In this document: positions 8,745 through 16,001 of the stretch, in pieces | Position numbering within the stretch: the stretch's first letter is position 1 | Layout: each line of letters starts with the position of its first letter | Assembly: GCA_020722645.1 (NCBI GenBank) | Contig: DYKL01000030.1 | Span: forward strand, 1 to 17,186 | DNA length: 17,186 bases | Source: Acetofilamentum sp. | Lineage (GTDB): Bacteria > Bacteroidota > Bacteroidia > Bacteroidales > JAFGUD01 | Direction: 5' to 3' | Notes under the pieces: model-generated | What the model saw: the letters and a program-made list of their open reading frames with translations, nothing else | Told to the model about the DNA's origin: nothing | Database searches by the model: none | Translations under genes and position numbers: made by a program

Positions 8745-9356
8745 TTAAAAATTTATAGTTTTTTGAAAATAAAACTTACAAAAAGTCTTTCTGTGATATT
8801 CAGTCAAACCATTTTTCAAAACTGTTTCTTTGTGAATTTTTGTAGGGTAACCTTTGTTCTTTTGCCATTCGTAAACAGGATATTTTAAATGAATATCTTT
8901 CATAAAATCGTCTCTGAAAGTTTTTGCAAGTATCGAAGCTGCCGCAATCGAAGAATAAATGCCATCACCCTTGATGATTGTCTTGTATTCAATATCCCGA
9001 AAAGGTTTGAATTTGTTTCCATCAACTAAAATCAGTTCAAATTTAGTTTTTAGTTTGAATAAAGCTCTGTGCATAGCCTCAATAGAGGCATTTAAAATGT
9101 TGATTCTGTCAATTTCTTTGTTATCGACCATTTCAACGGCCCATTCAACAGCGTTTTCAATAATATAATCACGAAGGATATAACGGTTTTTTTCCGGAAT
9201 TTTTTTTGAATCATCTAAAAGATGATGATAAAAATTATCAGGCAAAATAACGGCAGCAGCAAAAACAGGTCCGGCAAGACAACCTCTGCCGGCTTCATCA
9301 CAACCGGCTTCGACAAATTCATTTGAATATCTTATTTTCAGATTGGCTTTCATCAT
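8745..9356 (-). CDS. rnhB: Ribonuclease HII
   Basis: This 203-residue enzyme removes RNA from RNA-DNA hybrids, including single ribonucleotides left in DNA. The signature AGCDEAGRGCLAGPVFAAAVIL starts at residue 17. Acidic residues Asp20, Glu21, Asp112 (ILVDGN) and Asp131 (IIKGDGIYSSIAAASILAK) fit the DEDD metal site. The C-terminal YEWQKNKGYPTKIHKE and GLTEYHRKTFC motifs are also present, and length is normal for the family. Its ATG shares one base with the pyrH stop (TAATG), which suggests translational coupling. A second ATG directly follows, so the true start may be one codon later. The usual pyrH neighbour frr is absent from this position. Confidence 0.97.
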   Translation of the reverse strand: MMKANLKIRYSNEFVEAGCDEAGRGCLAGPVFAAAVILPDNFYHHLLDDSKKIPEKNRYILRDYIIENAVEWAVEMVDNKEIDRINILNASIEAMHRALFKLKTKFELILVDGNKFKPFRDIEYKTIIKGDGIYSSIAAASILAKTFRDDFMKDIHLKYPVYEWQKNKGYPTKIHKETVLKNGLTEYHRKTFCKFYFQKTINF

Positions 9357-10063
9357 TAACTTACTAAGGTGCCAATATTTTCACCGATTACAACAGCTTT
9401 CAAATTGCCTTTTTTATGCATATTGAAAACCCTTACAGGCATATTGTTTTCTGAACATAATGCAAACGCTGTAATATCCATAACTCGAAGCTTTTTGTCA
9501 ATAACTTCATCGAATGAAACTTTTTCGTACATAATTGCACTCGGGTCTTTGTGAGGATCAGCATTAAAAACACCATCAACATTAGTACCTTTTAGCAGAA
9601 TATCAGCCTTAATTTCAACGGCTCTCAAAGCAGCAGCAGAATCTGTTGTGAAATAAGGATTTCCGGTTCCGCCCGCAAAAACTACAATTTCTCCTTTGTT
9701 CAACAATTTAATAGCTCTGTCAGGTGTGTATCTTTTAGCATAAGGTTCCATAAATGTTGAAGTCAACAAGGTGGATTTTTTTCTATGGTCAATAATTTCC
9801 GACTGGAGAGCAATACCGTTCATAACAGTTGCCAACATTCCCATATAATCACCTTTTGTCCTTTCAAAACCTTTTGAAAGACCTTTAATCCCTCTGAAAA
9901 TGTTCCCGCCACCAACAACTACGCCAACTTGAACACCTAAATCGGAAACTTCAATAATTTGTTCAACAAAATTTTGTAGATTTTCAGGATTATAACCGAA
10001 TTTATCAGTACCTGCGAGAGCCTCTCCACTTAATTTGAATAAAATTTTTTTGTATTTTAGCAT
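9356..10063 (-). CDS. pyrH: Uridylate kinase (UMP kinase)
   Basis: The enzyme phosphorylates UMP to UDP with ATP in pyrimidine nucleotide synthesis; bacterial UMP kinases are hexameric cytosolic proteins of the amino-acid-kinase fold. Visible motifs in order are KILFKLSGEALAG (6-18), VVVGGGNIFRG, GDYMGMLATVMN, FAGGTGNPYFTTDSAAALRA, LKGTNVDGVFNADP and the C-terminal IGTLVS. Length is 235 residues from ATG 10063, matching the family. An upstream in-frame ATG at 10087 would add MIFQNYNI, which is not conserved, so the internal start is preferred. It is the first gene of the leftward group with rnhB and the sensor kinase. A TAnnTTTG box about 105 bp upstream may be its promoter. Confidence 0.97.
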   Translation of the reverse strand: MLKYKKILFKLSGEALAGTDKFGYNPENLQNFVEQIIEVSDLGVQVGVVVGGGNIFRGIKGLSKGFERTKGDYMGMLATVMNGIALQSEIIDHRKKSTLLTSTFMEPYAKRYTPDRAIKLLNKGEIVVFAGGTGNPYFTTDSAAALRAVEIKADILLKGTNVDGVFNADPHKDPSAIMYEKVSFDEVIDKKLRVMDITAFALCSENNMPVRVFNMHKKGNLKAVVIGENIGTLVS

Positions 10064-10169
10064 AATATTATAATTTTGAAAAATCAAATAAAAAGAACAT
10101 AATTACAAATTATTTAATCAAATACATACTTGTATTAAAAAAAAAACGTTTATTTTTATAAAGTCGAAA

Positions 10170-10177
10170 CAAAGATA
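10170..10177 (-). promoter_or_regulatory. Candidate -7 box for the pyrH operon
   Basis: The minus strand reads TATCTTTG, a full TAnnTTTG match, giving a leader of about 100 nt to the pyrH ATG. No clear TTTG -33 box is present at the usual distance, so support is modest. It lies back-to-back with the rightward box at 10214-10221. Confidence 0.35.
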
Positions 10178-10213
10178 TTTAAAATAAATTTTTTAAAAAA
10201 TCGAACTTTATAA

Positions 10214-10221
10214 TACTTTTG
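10214..10221 (+). promoter_or_regulatory. Candidate -7 box for the FGE-fold protein gene
   Basis: TACTTTTG is a full match to TAnnTTTG. Transcription would begin near 10228, about 33 nt before the ATG at 10261. The -33 region is a T-rich stretch without a clear TTTG. Confidence 0.45.
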
Positions 10222-10260
10222 TAGTCTATAAATTACTAATAATAAAAAATCATTGTTATT

Positions 10261-11082
10261 ATGAAAAAAATAATTTTTACATTGGCATTGTTACTTTTAG
10301 TTACAATCAGTTTTTCACAGAAACCCGAGATGGTTTTTATCGAAGGAGGTTCTTATTATATGGGTAACGATTACTCCGTTGCATTAGATGAAAAACCTGA
10401 GCATAAAGCTACACTAAGTAATTTTTATATCAGCAAATACGAAGTTACTTTTGAGATGTTTGATAATTTCTGTAATTCAACCGGTTTTGATTATCCAGAC
10501 GATGGAGGTTATGGAAGAGGCAAAAATCCTGCAATTAATGTTAGTTGGGAAGGTGCTATCAAATATTGCAACTGGCTGAGTTCAAGATTTGGTTACGATA
10601 AAGTTTATGATTTACAAGTGGATAGTGCCGGTACTTCTATTAAAGGTGTAAATTGGGAAGCTAATGGTTACAGACTCCCAACCGAAGCAGAATGGGAATA
10701 TGTTGCAAAAGGTGGCAGTAAATCACAGGGTTTCGCATACTCTGGCAGTAACGATCCAAAAGAAGTTGCTTGGTTTTCTGAAAATTCAGAAGCAAAACCT
10801 CACGAAATTGGTACTTTAAAACCAAATGAATTAGGTATTTATGATATAGTCGGAAACGCTTGGGAATGGTGTTGGGATTATTATGATGAGGAATATTATG
10901 CAAAAGCTGATGAAAATGACCCACAAGGTCCTGACAAAGGCGAAAACAGAGTTTACAGAGGCGGTAATTTTGAAAGTAAATTGGAATTTATAAGAATTAC
11001 AAGAAGATTTTCTTTATCTCCAACTTTGAGATCAGGGTTGGTTGGTATCAGACTTGTTCAGAATGGCAATGCAGAACAGTAA
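10261..11082 (+). CDS. Secreted FGE-sulfatase (SUMF1-like) domain protein
   Basis: The 273-residue product has a signal peptide (1-20, ending SFSQ) and one formylglycine-generating-enzyme-like domain over almost the whole mature chain. Typical motifs are MVFIEGGSYYMGND (24-37), ISKYEVTFEMFDNF (57-70), NVSWEGAIKYCNWLS (93-107), GYRLPTEAEWEYVAKGG (136-152), ELGIYDIVGNAWEWCWDYY (190-208), RVYRGGNFE (230-238) and a terminal VGIRLV. The region that carries the catalytic cysteine pair in true FGEs has no cysteine here (residues 236-273), so sulfatase activation is unlikely. In Bacteroidetes this fold is also used in non-catalytic surface and gliding/T9SS proteins, but this protein lacks the lipobox of GldJ/GldK. 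It is monocistronic: a terminator follows within 15 bp. Exact role unknown. Confidence 0.93.
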   Translation: MKKIIFTLALLLLVTISFSQKPEMVFIEGGSYYMGNDYSVALDEKPEHKATLSNFYISKYEVTFEMFDNFCNSTGFDYPDDGGYGRGKNPAINVSWEGAIKYCNWLSSRFGYDKVYDLQVDSAGTSIKGVNWEANGYRLPTEAEWEYVAKGGSKSQGFAYSGSNDPKEVAWFSENSEAKPHEIGTLKPNELGIYDIVGNAWEWCWDYYDEEYYAKADENDPQGPDKGENRVYRGGNFESKLEFIRITRRFSLSPTLRSGLVGIRLVQNGNAEQ

Positions 11083-11093
11083 AAAAATAAAAC

Positions 11094-11124
11094 AAAAAAG
11101 ACACTTTAAAGTGTCTTTTTTTTT
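11094..11124. terminator. Strong rho-independent terminator
   Basis: A perfect 28-bp palindrome (AAAAAAGACACTTT at 11094-11107 and its complement at 11108-11121) is flanked by A and T runs on both sides. It begins 12 bp after the stop of the FGE-fold gene. The symmetric A/T runs would let it work in both directions. Confidence 0.92.
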
Positions 11125-11576
11125 AGTTCAGTTCAAAAACAATTGGCAATACAGATTAACTATCTAAAGGTGTTACGTTATTTTATGTCGGTTTTTTAAA
11201 ATCAGCAGTAATTTGATTGCTCTGACTTTGACAATTTTAGTCATAAAAATGGAGCTTTTTAAATGTTGTGAAATTATAGGTATTGGCTTAAACCTGTTGA
11301 TTTGTCGGTGGGGAAACCGACAAAAGCGTGTATAACAGACTTTTCAGGTGTTCACACACGAAATTTCAACGGTTTTAAACCAAGACCAAATTTTAAATAG
11401 ATTATTATTAGTTTCCTTTTTCACAAATAAAGTAGATCTCAAAAAAAGTGTCGTGCAAATAAAATTGTTTTTCTGTTTTTTATTGATGATGCTATTTGCT
11501 TTATTATATGGTTTTTATACTCCATTTTTTTAAAAAAATAACAATATCCCGGTTTTTTAACCAACAAGATATAAAT
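11125..11576. other. 452-bp gene-free region between convergent genes
   Basis: Apart from the dispersed repeat at 11277-11390 I see only AT-rich sequence. A weak hairpin GGTTTTTTAACC lies near 11551-11562, shortly after the lipoprotein stop on the minus strand, and could help end that transcript. A 61-codon ORF here starts inside the repeat and has low-complexity content, so I do not call it a gene. Confidence 0.6.
11277..11390. repeat. 114-bp structured dispersed repeat, copy 2
   Basis: This is the same element as 5619-5733 in the same orientation, with about 12 mismatches and one gap by eye. The first hairpin is intact (TTTGTCGGT 11301-11309 with ACCGACAAA 11316-11324). In the second hairpin the right arm has changed from ACACCTGAAA to ACACACGAAA, leaving a two-base internal mismatch. 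The end repeats persist (GGTATTGGCTTAAACC; GGTTTTAAACCAAGACC). It lies beyond a good terminator, so termination of the upstream gene is not its only purpose. No clear target-site duplication is visible. Confidence 0.85.
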
Positions 11577-12788
11577 TTATTTTTTTGTAAACAGTTGTAG
11601 ATTAGACTCCTCGAATGTTCCGTTGTAACCTGTTGAAAAGTGCAAGGGAATAACGTTTTCGGCTTCCTGTTTGTACAAATCTCTTAATTTTGACTGAAAA
11701 TAATCCCGAAACATATCAAGCGTTTTTGTATAAGTTCCAAAGAGTTTAATGTCCCAGATTGTTGTGTCTATGTATTTTATGGGTATGCCCGAATCATCTT
11801 GTAAAATATAATCTGATTTTTCGAGAGTAATATTTCTGATTTTAGCAAACCAAATGTTCAAGTATGATGCGGCTTTCAGAAAAGTTACATTTATGTTCCG
11901 ATTTCCCAAAAACGTTAAAAATTCAGGTGTTTCATCAATTTGCGGTTCTCCTATATCGTGCGAAAAATAGAACATAGTTTTTATCTTATTTTCGTGCTTT
12001 GCATAATAATCAATTTTAACGCCCAAAATAAACTCATCTTTGGGGTCTTCTACTATTTCTGTTTCAGACGATAAATTCATAACATTTCCGTTTTTGTCAA
12101 TAGTAATTTTCTGAACATCAAGAACTTGACAACCGGAGTGTATCATAAAAACAAAGATTATCGGCAAAACGCCACTGATACTGTCTTTTGTAGAGCCGGT
12201 ATATTGAACTTTCATTTTTTTTGTAATAAAATACCCCTGATTTAAAATATTTCTTAATGAACTGATTATCTGTTCAAAATAATTTGACAATTGATATTCC
12301 GAAAAGCCCGAAAAATCAGGGATTTCGCCAATCGGTTCAAGTGCTGCCATTATTATTGTATCGGCATTCGGAAAAAACAATCTTGCATTTATAAAATCAG
12401 GTCCGCTGTAAGGATAAAACAATGTTTTTATATCTTCATTTGCATCGTTTAAATATGTTTGTCTGAAAGAATCAATTTTTGTAACACGCTCATTATTAAA
12501 GGTGTTGAATGCCAAAGTAAGATCCGAACTATAGTTTTGCCATTGTTTTGATTGTTCCAAATTTTTATATAAACCATTTTCATCTTGCCTTTGTCCTGCA
12601 AGCCAAAGAGCTAGATCATTATAACTTCTGTCATAAGCCGATAAATTAATTTTTTGAACAATTTGAGTTGTATCTGCTTGATTAATACTGTCTTGAATGG
12701 AATTTTGAGTGTTTTGATTCTTGTCTTTACAGCTTGAAATAAAAACTATAATCGCCACAAGAAATAATGATTTGATAATGCGTTTCAT
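11577..12788 (-). CDS. Lipoprotein of unknown function
   Basis: From ATG 12788 the product is 403 residues with a lipoprotein signal: MKRIIKSLFLVAIIVFISSC, Cys20 in an ISSC lipobox, then a polar Gln/Asn/Asp-rich linker to about residue 45. The mature part contains LFYPYSGPDFINARLFFPNA and ALEPIG motifs that I associate with a family of uncharacterised bacterial proteins, from memory only. No enzyme motif is visible. An upstream in-frame ATG at 12845 would overlap the permease gene and destroy the signal, so it is rejected. The start lies one base after the permease stop (TAA-T-ATG), so the two are surely one operon with coupled translation. A role linked to permease substrate uptake is only inferred. 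Confidence 0.9.
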   Translation of the reverse strand: MKRIIKSLFLVAIIVFISSCKDKNQNTQNSIQDSINQADTTQIVQKINLSAYDRSYNDLALWLAGQRQDENGLYKNLEQSKQWQNYSSDLTLAFNTFNNERVTKIDSFRQTYLNDANEDIKTLFYPYSGPDFINARLFFPNADTIIMAALEPIGEIPDFSGFSEYQLSNYFEQIISSLRNILNQGYFITKKMKVQYTGSTKDSISGVLPIIFVFMIHSGCQVLDVQKITIDKNGNVMNLSSETEIVEDPKDEFILGVKIDYYAKHENKIKTMFYFSHDIGEPQIDETPEFLTFLGNRNINVTFLKAASYLNIWFAKIRNITLEKSDYILQDDSGIPIKYIDTTIWDIKLFGTYTKTLDMFRDYFQSKLRDLYKQEAENVIPLHFSTGYNGTFEESNLQLFTKK

Positions 12789-12789
12789 A

Positions 12790-14136
12790 TTATTTAGTTG
12801 ATTTTTTTGATACAAATTTATTGATAAAATAAACAACAGCACCAACAGCTATGGTTGCAAAACTGTACAAAGCTGTTACAGGTTTGTCTTTGACAATAAA
12901 AAACATCATCCAACCTGTAACAATCAGAAAAATTGCGGGAGTTATCGGATAACCAAATGTTTTGTATGGTCTTTCAATATTCTTTTTTGTAAATCTTAAA
13001 ACATAAACTCCAAGAACTGTTATAAATGACGATAATGTTAGTGTAAAACCGATATAATAAATTATGGCTTCGAAGGTTGAAGTTATTATCATAAACAAAA
13101 CAATGGCAGTTTGCATAAAAATGGCAACGGCAGGAATTTCATTTTTATTTTTTTTACCCAAAAATTTCAGAGTTTTGTAATCTTCGCCAATTACTTGAAT
13201 AACACGAGGTCCCGCCCAAGTCATAGAACTGATTGCAGAAATTAAACCGATTGAAATCAGCAGTCCCATTATAATTCCGCCCGTTTTACCGAAAATATAA
13301 TTTGCCGCAATATACCCGACTTCTTCTTGTCCAATCATCTCATTTGCAGGCGTAGAATACATAAAAACCGCATTAACCGGCACATACAACAAAATAACAA
13401 TTATAGTTCCAAGAAATAAAGATAAAGGCAAATTTTTACGCGGATTATCAATTTCGCTCGAAATATAAGCAGAAGCATTCCAACCCGAATAAGCATACAT
13501 CACAAAAACAATCGATACTGCAAAAGCACCTGTAAATATAGCTGAAATAGAATCTTTTGTGGGTAAATATTCAATATTTTGAGCATTTGCAAGAATAAAT
13601 CCGAAAACAATAAGAATAATAATCAATAAAATTTTTAAACCGGTAAAAAAATTCTGAAAAAGGCTGATATTCTTCATTTTACCGATATGAACAAAAGCAA
13701 TAATCAAAGTAAGAACAATAGCAATCCCTTTCATTGTAAATTCTTGATAATCAACTGATAATAATTGAGTATCAACCATAACACGAGAACTGTATTTACC
13801 TGCGGCAATAGCAGCCGCGGCAATAGGTGCTGTAAATCCCACTATCACTGAAATCCAACCCGACAAAAATCCTACAAAAGGATGATATATTTTCTCAAGA
13901 AAATGATATTCACCGCCCGAACGCTGGAACATAGAACCAAGTTCGCCATACGATAAAGCCCCAGACAAAGCGGCTATTCCGCCTAAAATCCATAGTGCAA
14001 CGATAGTGAAAAAATGTGGTAACCCTGCCAACTGAAAACCTAAACTTGTAAAAACACCCGTGCCTATCATATTGGCAACAACCAAAGTTATGGCTGTAGT
14101 TAAACCGATTTTTTTTATGTTCTTTTCATTGTTCAT
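12790..14136 (-). CDS. APC-family amino acid permease
   Basis: From ATG 14136 the protein has 448 residues and about 12 hydrophobic segments. The N-terminal TAITLVVANMIGTGVFTS (~10-27) holds the broken-helix GxG substrate motif of APC transporters, and GALSYGELGSMFQRSGGEYHFLEKIYHPFVGFLSGW follows in TM2-TM3. YAYSGWNASAYISSEIDNPRKNLP in mid-protein and RPYKTFGYPITPAIFL near the C-terminus are typical of LAT/SteT-like amino acid exchangers. It would import or exchange amino acids across the inner membrane; the substrate cannot be read from sequence. A TTG at 14160 would lengthen the protein by eight polar residues, but the ATG is preferred. Downstream is the coupled lipoprotein gene, and upstream the divergent Omp85 gene starts only 30 bp away. 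Confidence 0.93.
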   Translation of the reverse strand: MNNEKNIKKIGLTTAITLVVANMIGTGVFTSLGFQLAGLPHFFTIVALWILGGIAALSGALSYGELGSMFQRSGGEYHFLEKIYHPFVGFLSGWISVIVGFTAPIAAAAIAAGKYSSRVMVDTQLLSVDYQEFTMKGIAIVLTLIIAFVHIGKMKNISLFQNFFTGLKILLIIILIVFGFILANAQNIEYLPTKDSISAIFTGAFAVSIVFVMYAYSGWNASAYISSEIDNPRKNLPLSLFLGTIIVILLYVPVNAVFMYSTPANEMIGQEEVGYIAANYIFGKTGGIIMGLLISIGLISAISSMTWAGPRVIQVIGEDYKTLKFLGKKNKNEIPAVAIFMQTAIVLFMIITSTFEAIIYYIGFTLTLSSFITVLGVYVLRFTKKNIERPYKTFGYPITPAIFLIVTGWMMFFIVKDKPVTALYSFATIAVGAVVYFINKFVSKKSTK

Positions 14137-14147
14137 TACGGAATTAT

Positions 14148-14155
14148 TATTTTTG
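14148..14155 (+). promoter_or_regulatory. Candidate -7 box for the Omp85-like gene
   Basis: TATTTTTG is a full TAnnTTTG match. A TTG at 14129-14131 lies 16 bases upstream, slightly short for a -33 box and inside the 5' end of the divergent permease gene. Start of transcription would fall near 14162, giving a nearly leaderless mRNA for the TTG start at 14167. Confidence 0.35.
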
Positions 14156-14166
14156 CTCAAAAAAAC

Positions 14167-15789
14167 TTGCGAATTTTAATCTTAATATTATCTGCGTTAT
14201 TAAATAACTCTCTGGTATTCTGTCAATTAGAAGTTAAAGTTGTTTCAAAAAACAATATTATTATTAACAATTTTAAAACCAAAGATTCAGTTGAATTAAA
14301 CGGTAAATTAAACGATTTTGCTACAAAATATCAAAATAAAGGATACATTACAGCATCAGTTGATTCTCTGATTTTTGACAAAAATAATGTTTTAATTTAT
14401 TTTTTTATCGGCGAAAAATATTTTTGGGATACATTAACTTTTTATTATCCTGAAAAACAAGTTGTAAATAAAAAATTTAAAGGAGAAAAAGTAAATTTTA
14501 ACAAATTAGAAAAAGTAGTTTTTAAAGAAATTGAATATTTTGCAGACAACGGCTACGCATTTGCTACTGCAGATTATAAAAATTTGAGATTCGAATATAA
14601 TGAAGTAGATTTAGATATATTCTTTCAAAAAAACAACTTCATAGTTTATGACACAATTTTATACCCGCCTGAAACGAAAATAACACAAAAATTTTTGCAG
14701 AACTACCTTCAAATAGAGAAAGGCAAACCATACAGCGAAAAAAATTTTAAAGAAATTGAAAATAAAATAAATGCACTTGAATTTGTAGAATTAATTCAAA
14801 AACCTGAAATAGATTTTTATGACAAAAGTGCTGATGTCTTTTTAAACATTGAAAACGTAAAAGCCAATCAAGTAGCAGGTTTAGTGGGGTTTACAACTGT
14901 AAACGGTAAATTCACTGCGACAGGTAAAGCCGACTTTACATTTGTAAACACCTTAAAATCAGCAGATAAAATAAGTTTGCAATGGCAGAAAAACAAAGAA
15001 CTATCACAAGATTTAAAATTTAATATAATAATACCTTATATTTTCGGAACCAATTTGGGTGTAAAAAACAATTTTATAATCGAAAAATTAGACACAAGTT
15101 ATGTTAATATCTCGAATTTAGCGGAAATTTGTTATTATTTTCATAGTTTTAATAATGCCTCAGCTTATGCATCATTCGGACGCTCAATTGTTTTTGACAC
15201 TACCCGAAATTTCAGTGATTTTTCATATCTGATTTACGGATTGTCTTTAAGTTTCAAAAAAACCGACTATTTTCTGAACCCATCAAAAGGCTATTATTTC
15301 AATTTTTTGGCAGGTACAGGAACAAAAACAGCAGCCGAAAAAAACAGCAATCGCACTGAATCAGTTTTTGATTTTGGATTATACGTTCCGTTTGTAAAAA
15401 AAACAACTTTCTTTTACAGAACATATTTTTATTACCTGAACGGAAAAGAAATTTTTGAGAATGAACTGTTTAAATTCGGTGGTGCAAATCTTTTACGGGG
15501 TTTTGACGAAAACAGCTTTACAGCTGATTTACTATTTATGAACACCTTAGAGTTTAAGTTTTTGTTCGAAAAAAAATCGAATTTTTTTATTTTTGCGGAT
15601 TATGCAATTTTTGAACATAACGTTATCAATAATGTTTTCGACGGTAAAGCACTCGGAATAGGCACAGGTATTAACCTCGGGACTAAAAACAACATTTTCA
15701 CATTCAGTTATGCATTAGGCAGAAAAAACGGAGAAAATTTTTTGTTTAAAAACACAAAAGTTCATATCGGATTTAAAACGGTTTTTTGA
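14167..15789 (+). CDS. Omp85/BamA-TamA-like outer membrane protein
   Basis: The 540-residue product has a signal peptide (1-20, ending VFCQ). Residues ~35-232 form POTRA-like beta-alpha segments; I see about three, the last being ITQKFLQNYLQIEKGKPYSEKNFKEIE plus an ELIQKPEIDFYD strand. From ~235 the chain alternates as in a 16-strand barrel. LLRGFDENSF (442-451) carries the RGF loop-6 signature of the Omp85 superfamily, and the chain ends in a terminal Phe (FKTVF), as in outer membrane barrels. It is shorter than BamA, so it is more likely a TamA-like or lineage-specific paralogue in outer membrane protein insertion or lipid transport. No in-frame ATG precedes the signal peptide; TTG at 14167 is the only good start. 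Its start region faces the permease gene at very short distance. Confidence 0.88.
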   Translation: MRILILILSALLNNSLVFCQLEVKVVSKNNIIINNFKTKDSVELNGKLNDFATKYQNKGYITASVDSLIFDKNNVLIYFFIGEKYFWDTLTFYYPEKQVVNKKFKGEKVNFNKLEKVVFKEIEYFADNGYAFATADYKNLRFEYNEVDLDIFFQKNNFIVYDTILYPPETKITQKFLQNYLQIEKGKPYSEKNFKEIENKINALEFVELIQKPEIDFYDKSADVFLNIENVKANQVAGLVGFTTVNGKFTATGKADFTFVNTLKSADKISLQWQKNKELSQDLKFNIIIPYIFGTNLGVKNNFIIEKLDTSYVNISNLAEICYYFHSFNNASAYASFGRSIVFDTTRNFSDFSYLIYGLSLSFKKTDYFLNPSKGYYFNFLAGTGTKTAAEKNSNRTESVFDFGLYVPFVKKTTFFYRTYFYYLNGKEIFENELFKFGGANLLRGFDENSFTADLLFMNTLEFKFLFEKKSNFFIFADYAIFEHNVINNVFDGKALGIGTGINLGTKNNIFTFSYALGRKNGENFLFKNTKVHIGFKTVF

Positions 15790-15841
15790 TTTACCAGAAA
15801 TTGTTTCTTTATATAAAATTTCGACAGTTTTTTGTAATCAA

Positions 15842-15964
15842 TAATTCGTTAATTTTTCAATTAGTGTCATCCTGAGTGATAACGAAGGAAGCAAATTATT
15901 GATTTTCAATCAATTACTAATTTATTACATGTACAAAATCAATTTGCTGAATATTAACGAATTA
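15842..15964. repeat. Small inverted-repeat-bounded element with CTGAG motif (long form of modular repeat)
   Basis: Perfect 12-bp inverted repeats (TAATTCGTTAAT 15842-15853 and ATTAACGAATTA 15953-15964) bound this intergenic segment. Inside, the minus strand of 15850-15910 shares two modules with 1866-1907. The module between them (15865-15889) contains GTCATCCTGAGTGATAACGA, which resembles the GTCATyCTGAGCGnAnCGAAGgA repeats known from many bacterial genomes. A small stem ATTGA/TCAAT lies near 15898-15910. The segment lies in the gap between the Omp85 and YdcF-like genes and holds no ORF. Confidence 0.55.
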
Positions 15965-16001
15965 CTTCAAAATATACCGAACTATTGTGTAATAATTATT
16001 A

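Noticed and set aside
11348..11533. 61-codon ORF on the + strand
   Set aside because: It begins inside the dispersed repeat, has low-complexity Phe/Leu-rich content and no recognisable family.
12789..12845. Upstream start for the lipoprotein at 12845
   Set aside because: It would overlap the permease and bury the clear lipoprotein signal peptide inside the protein.
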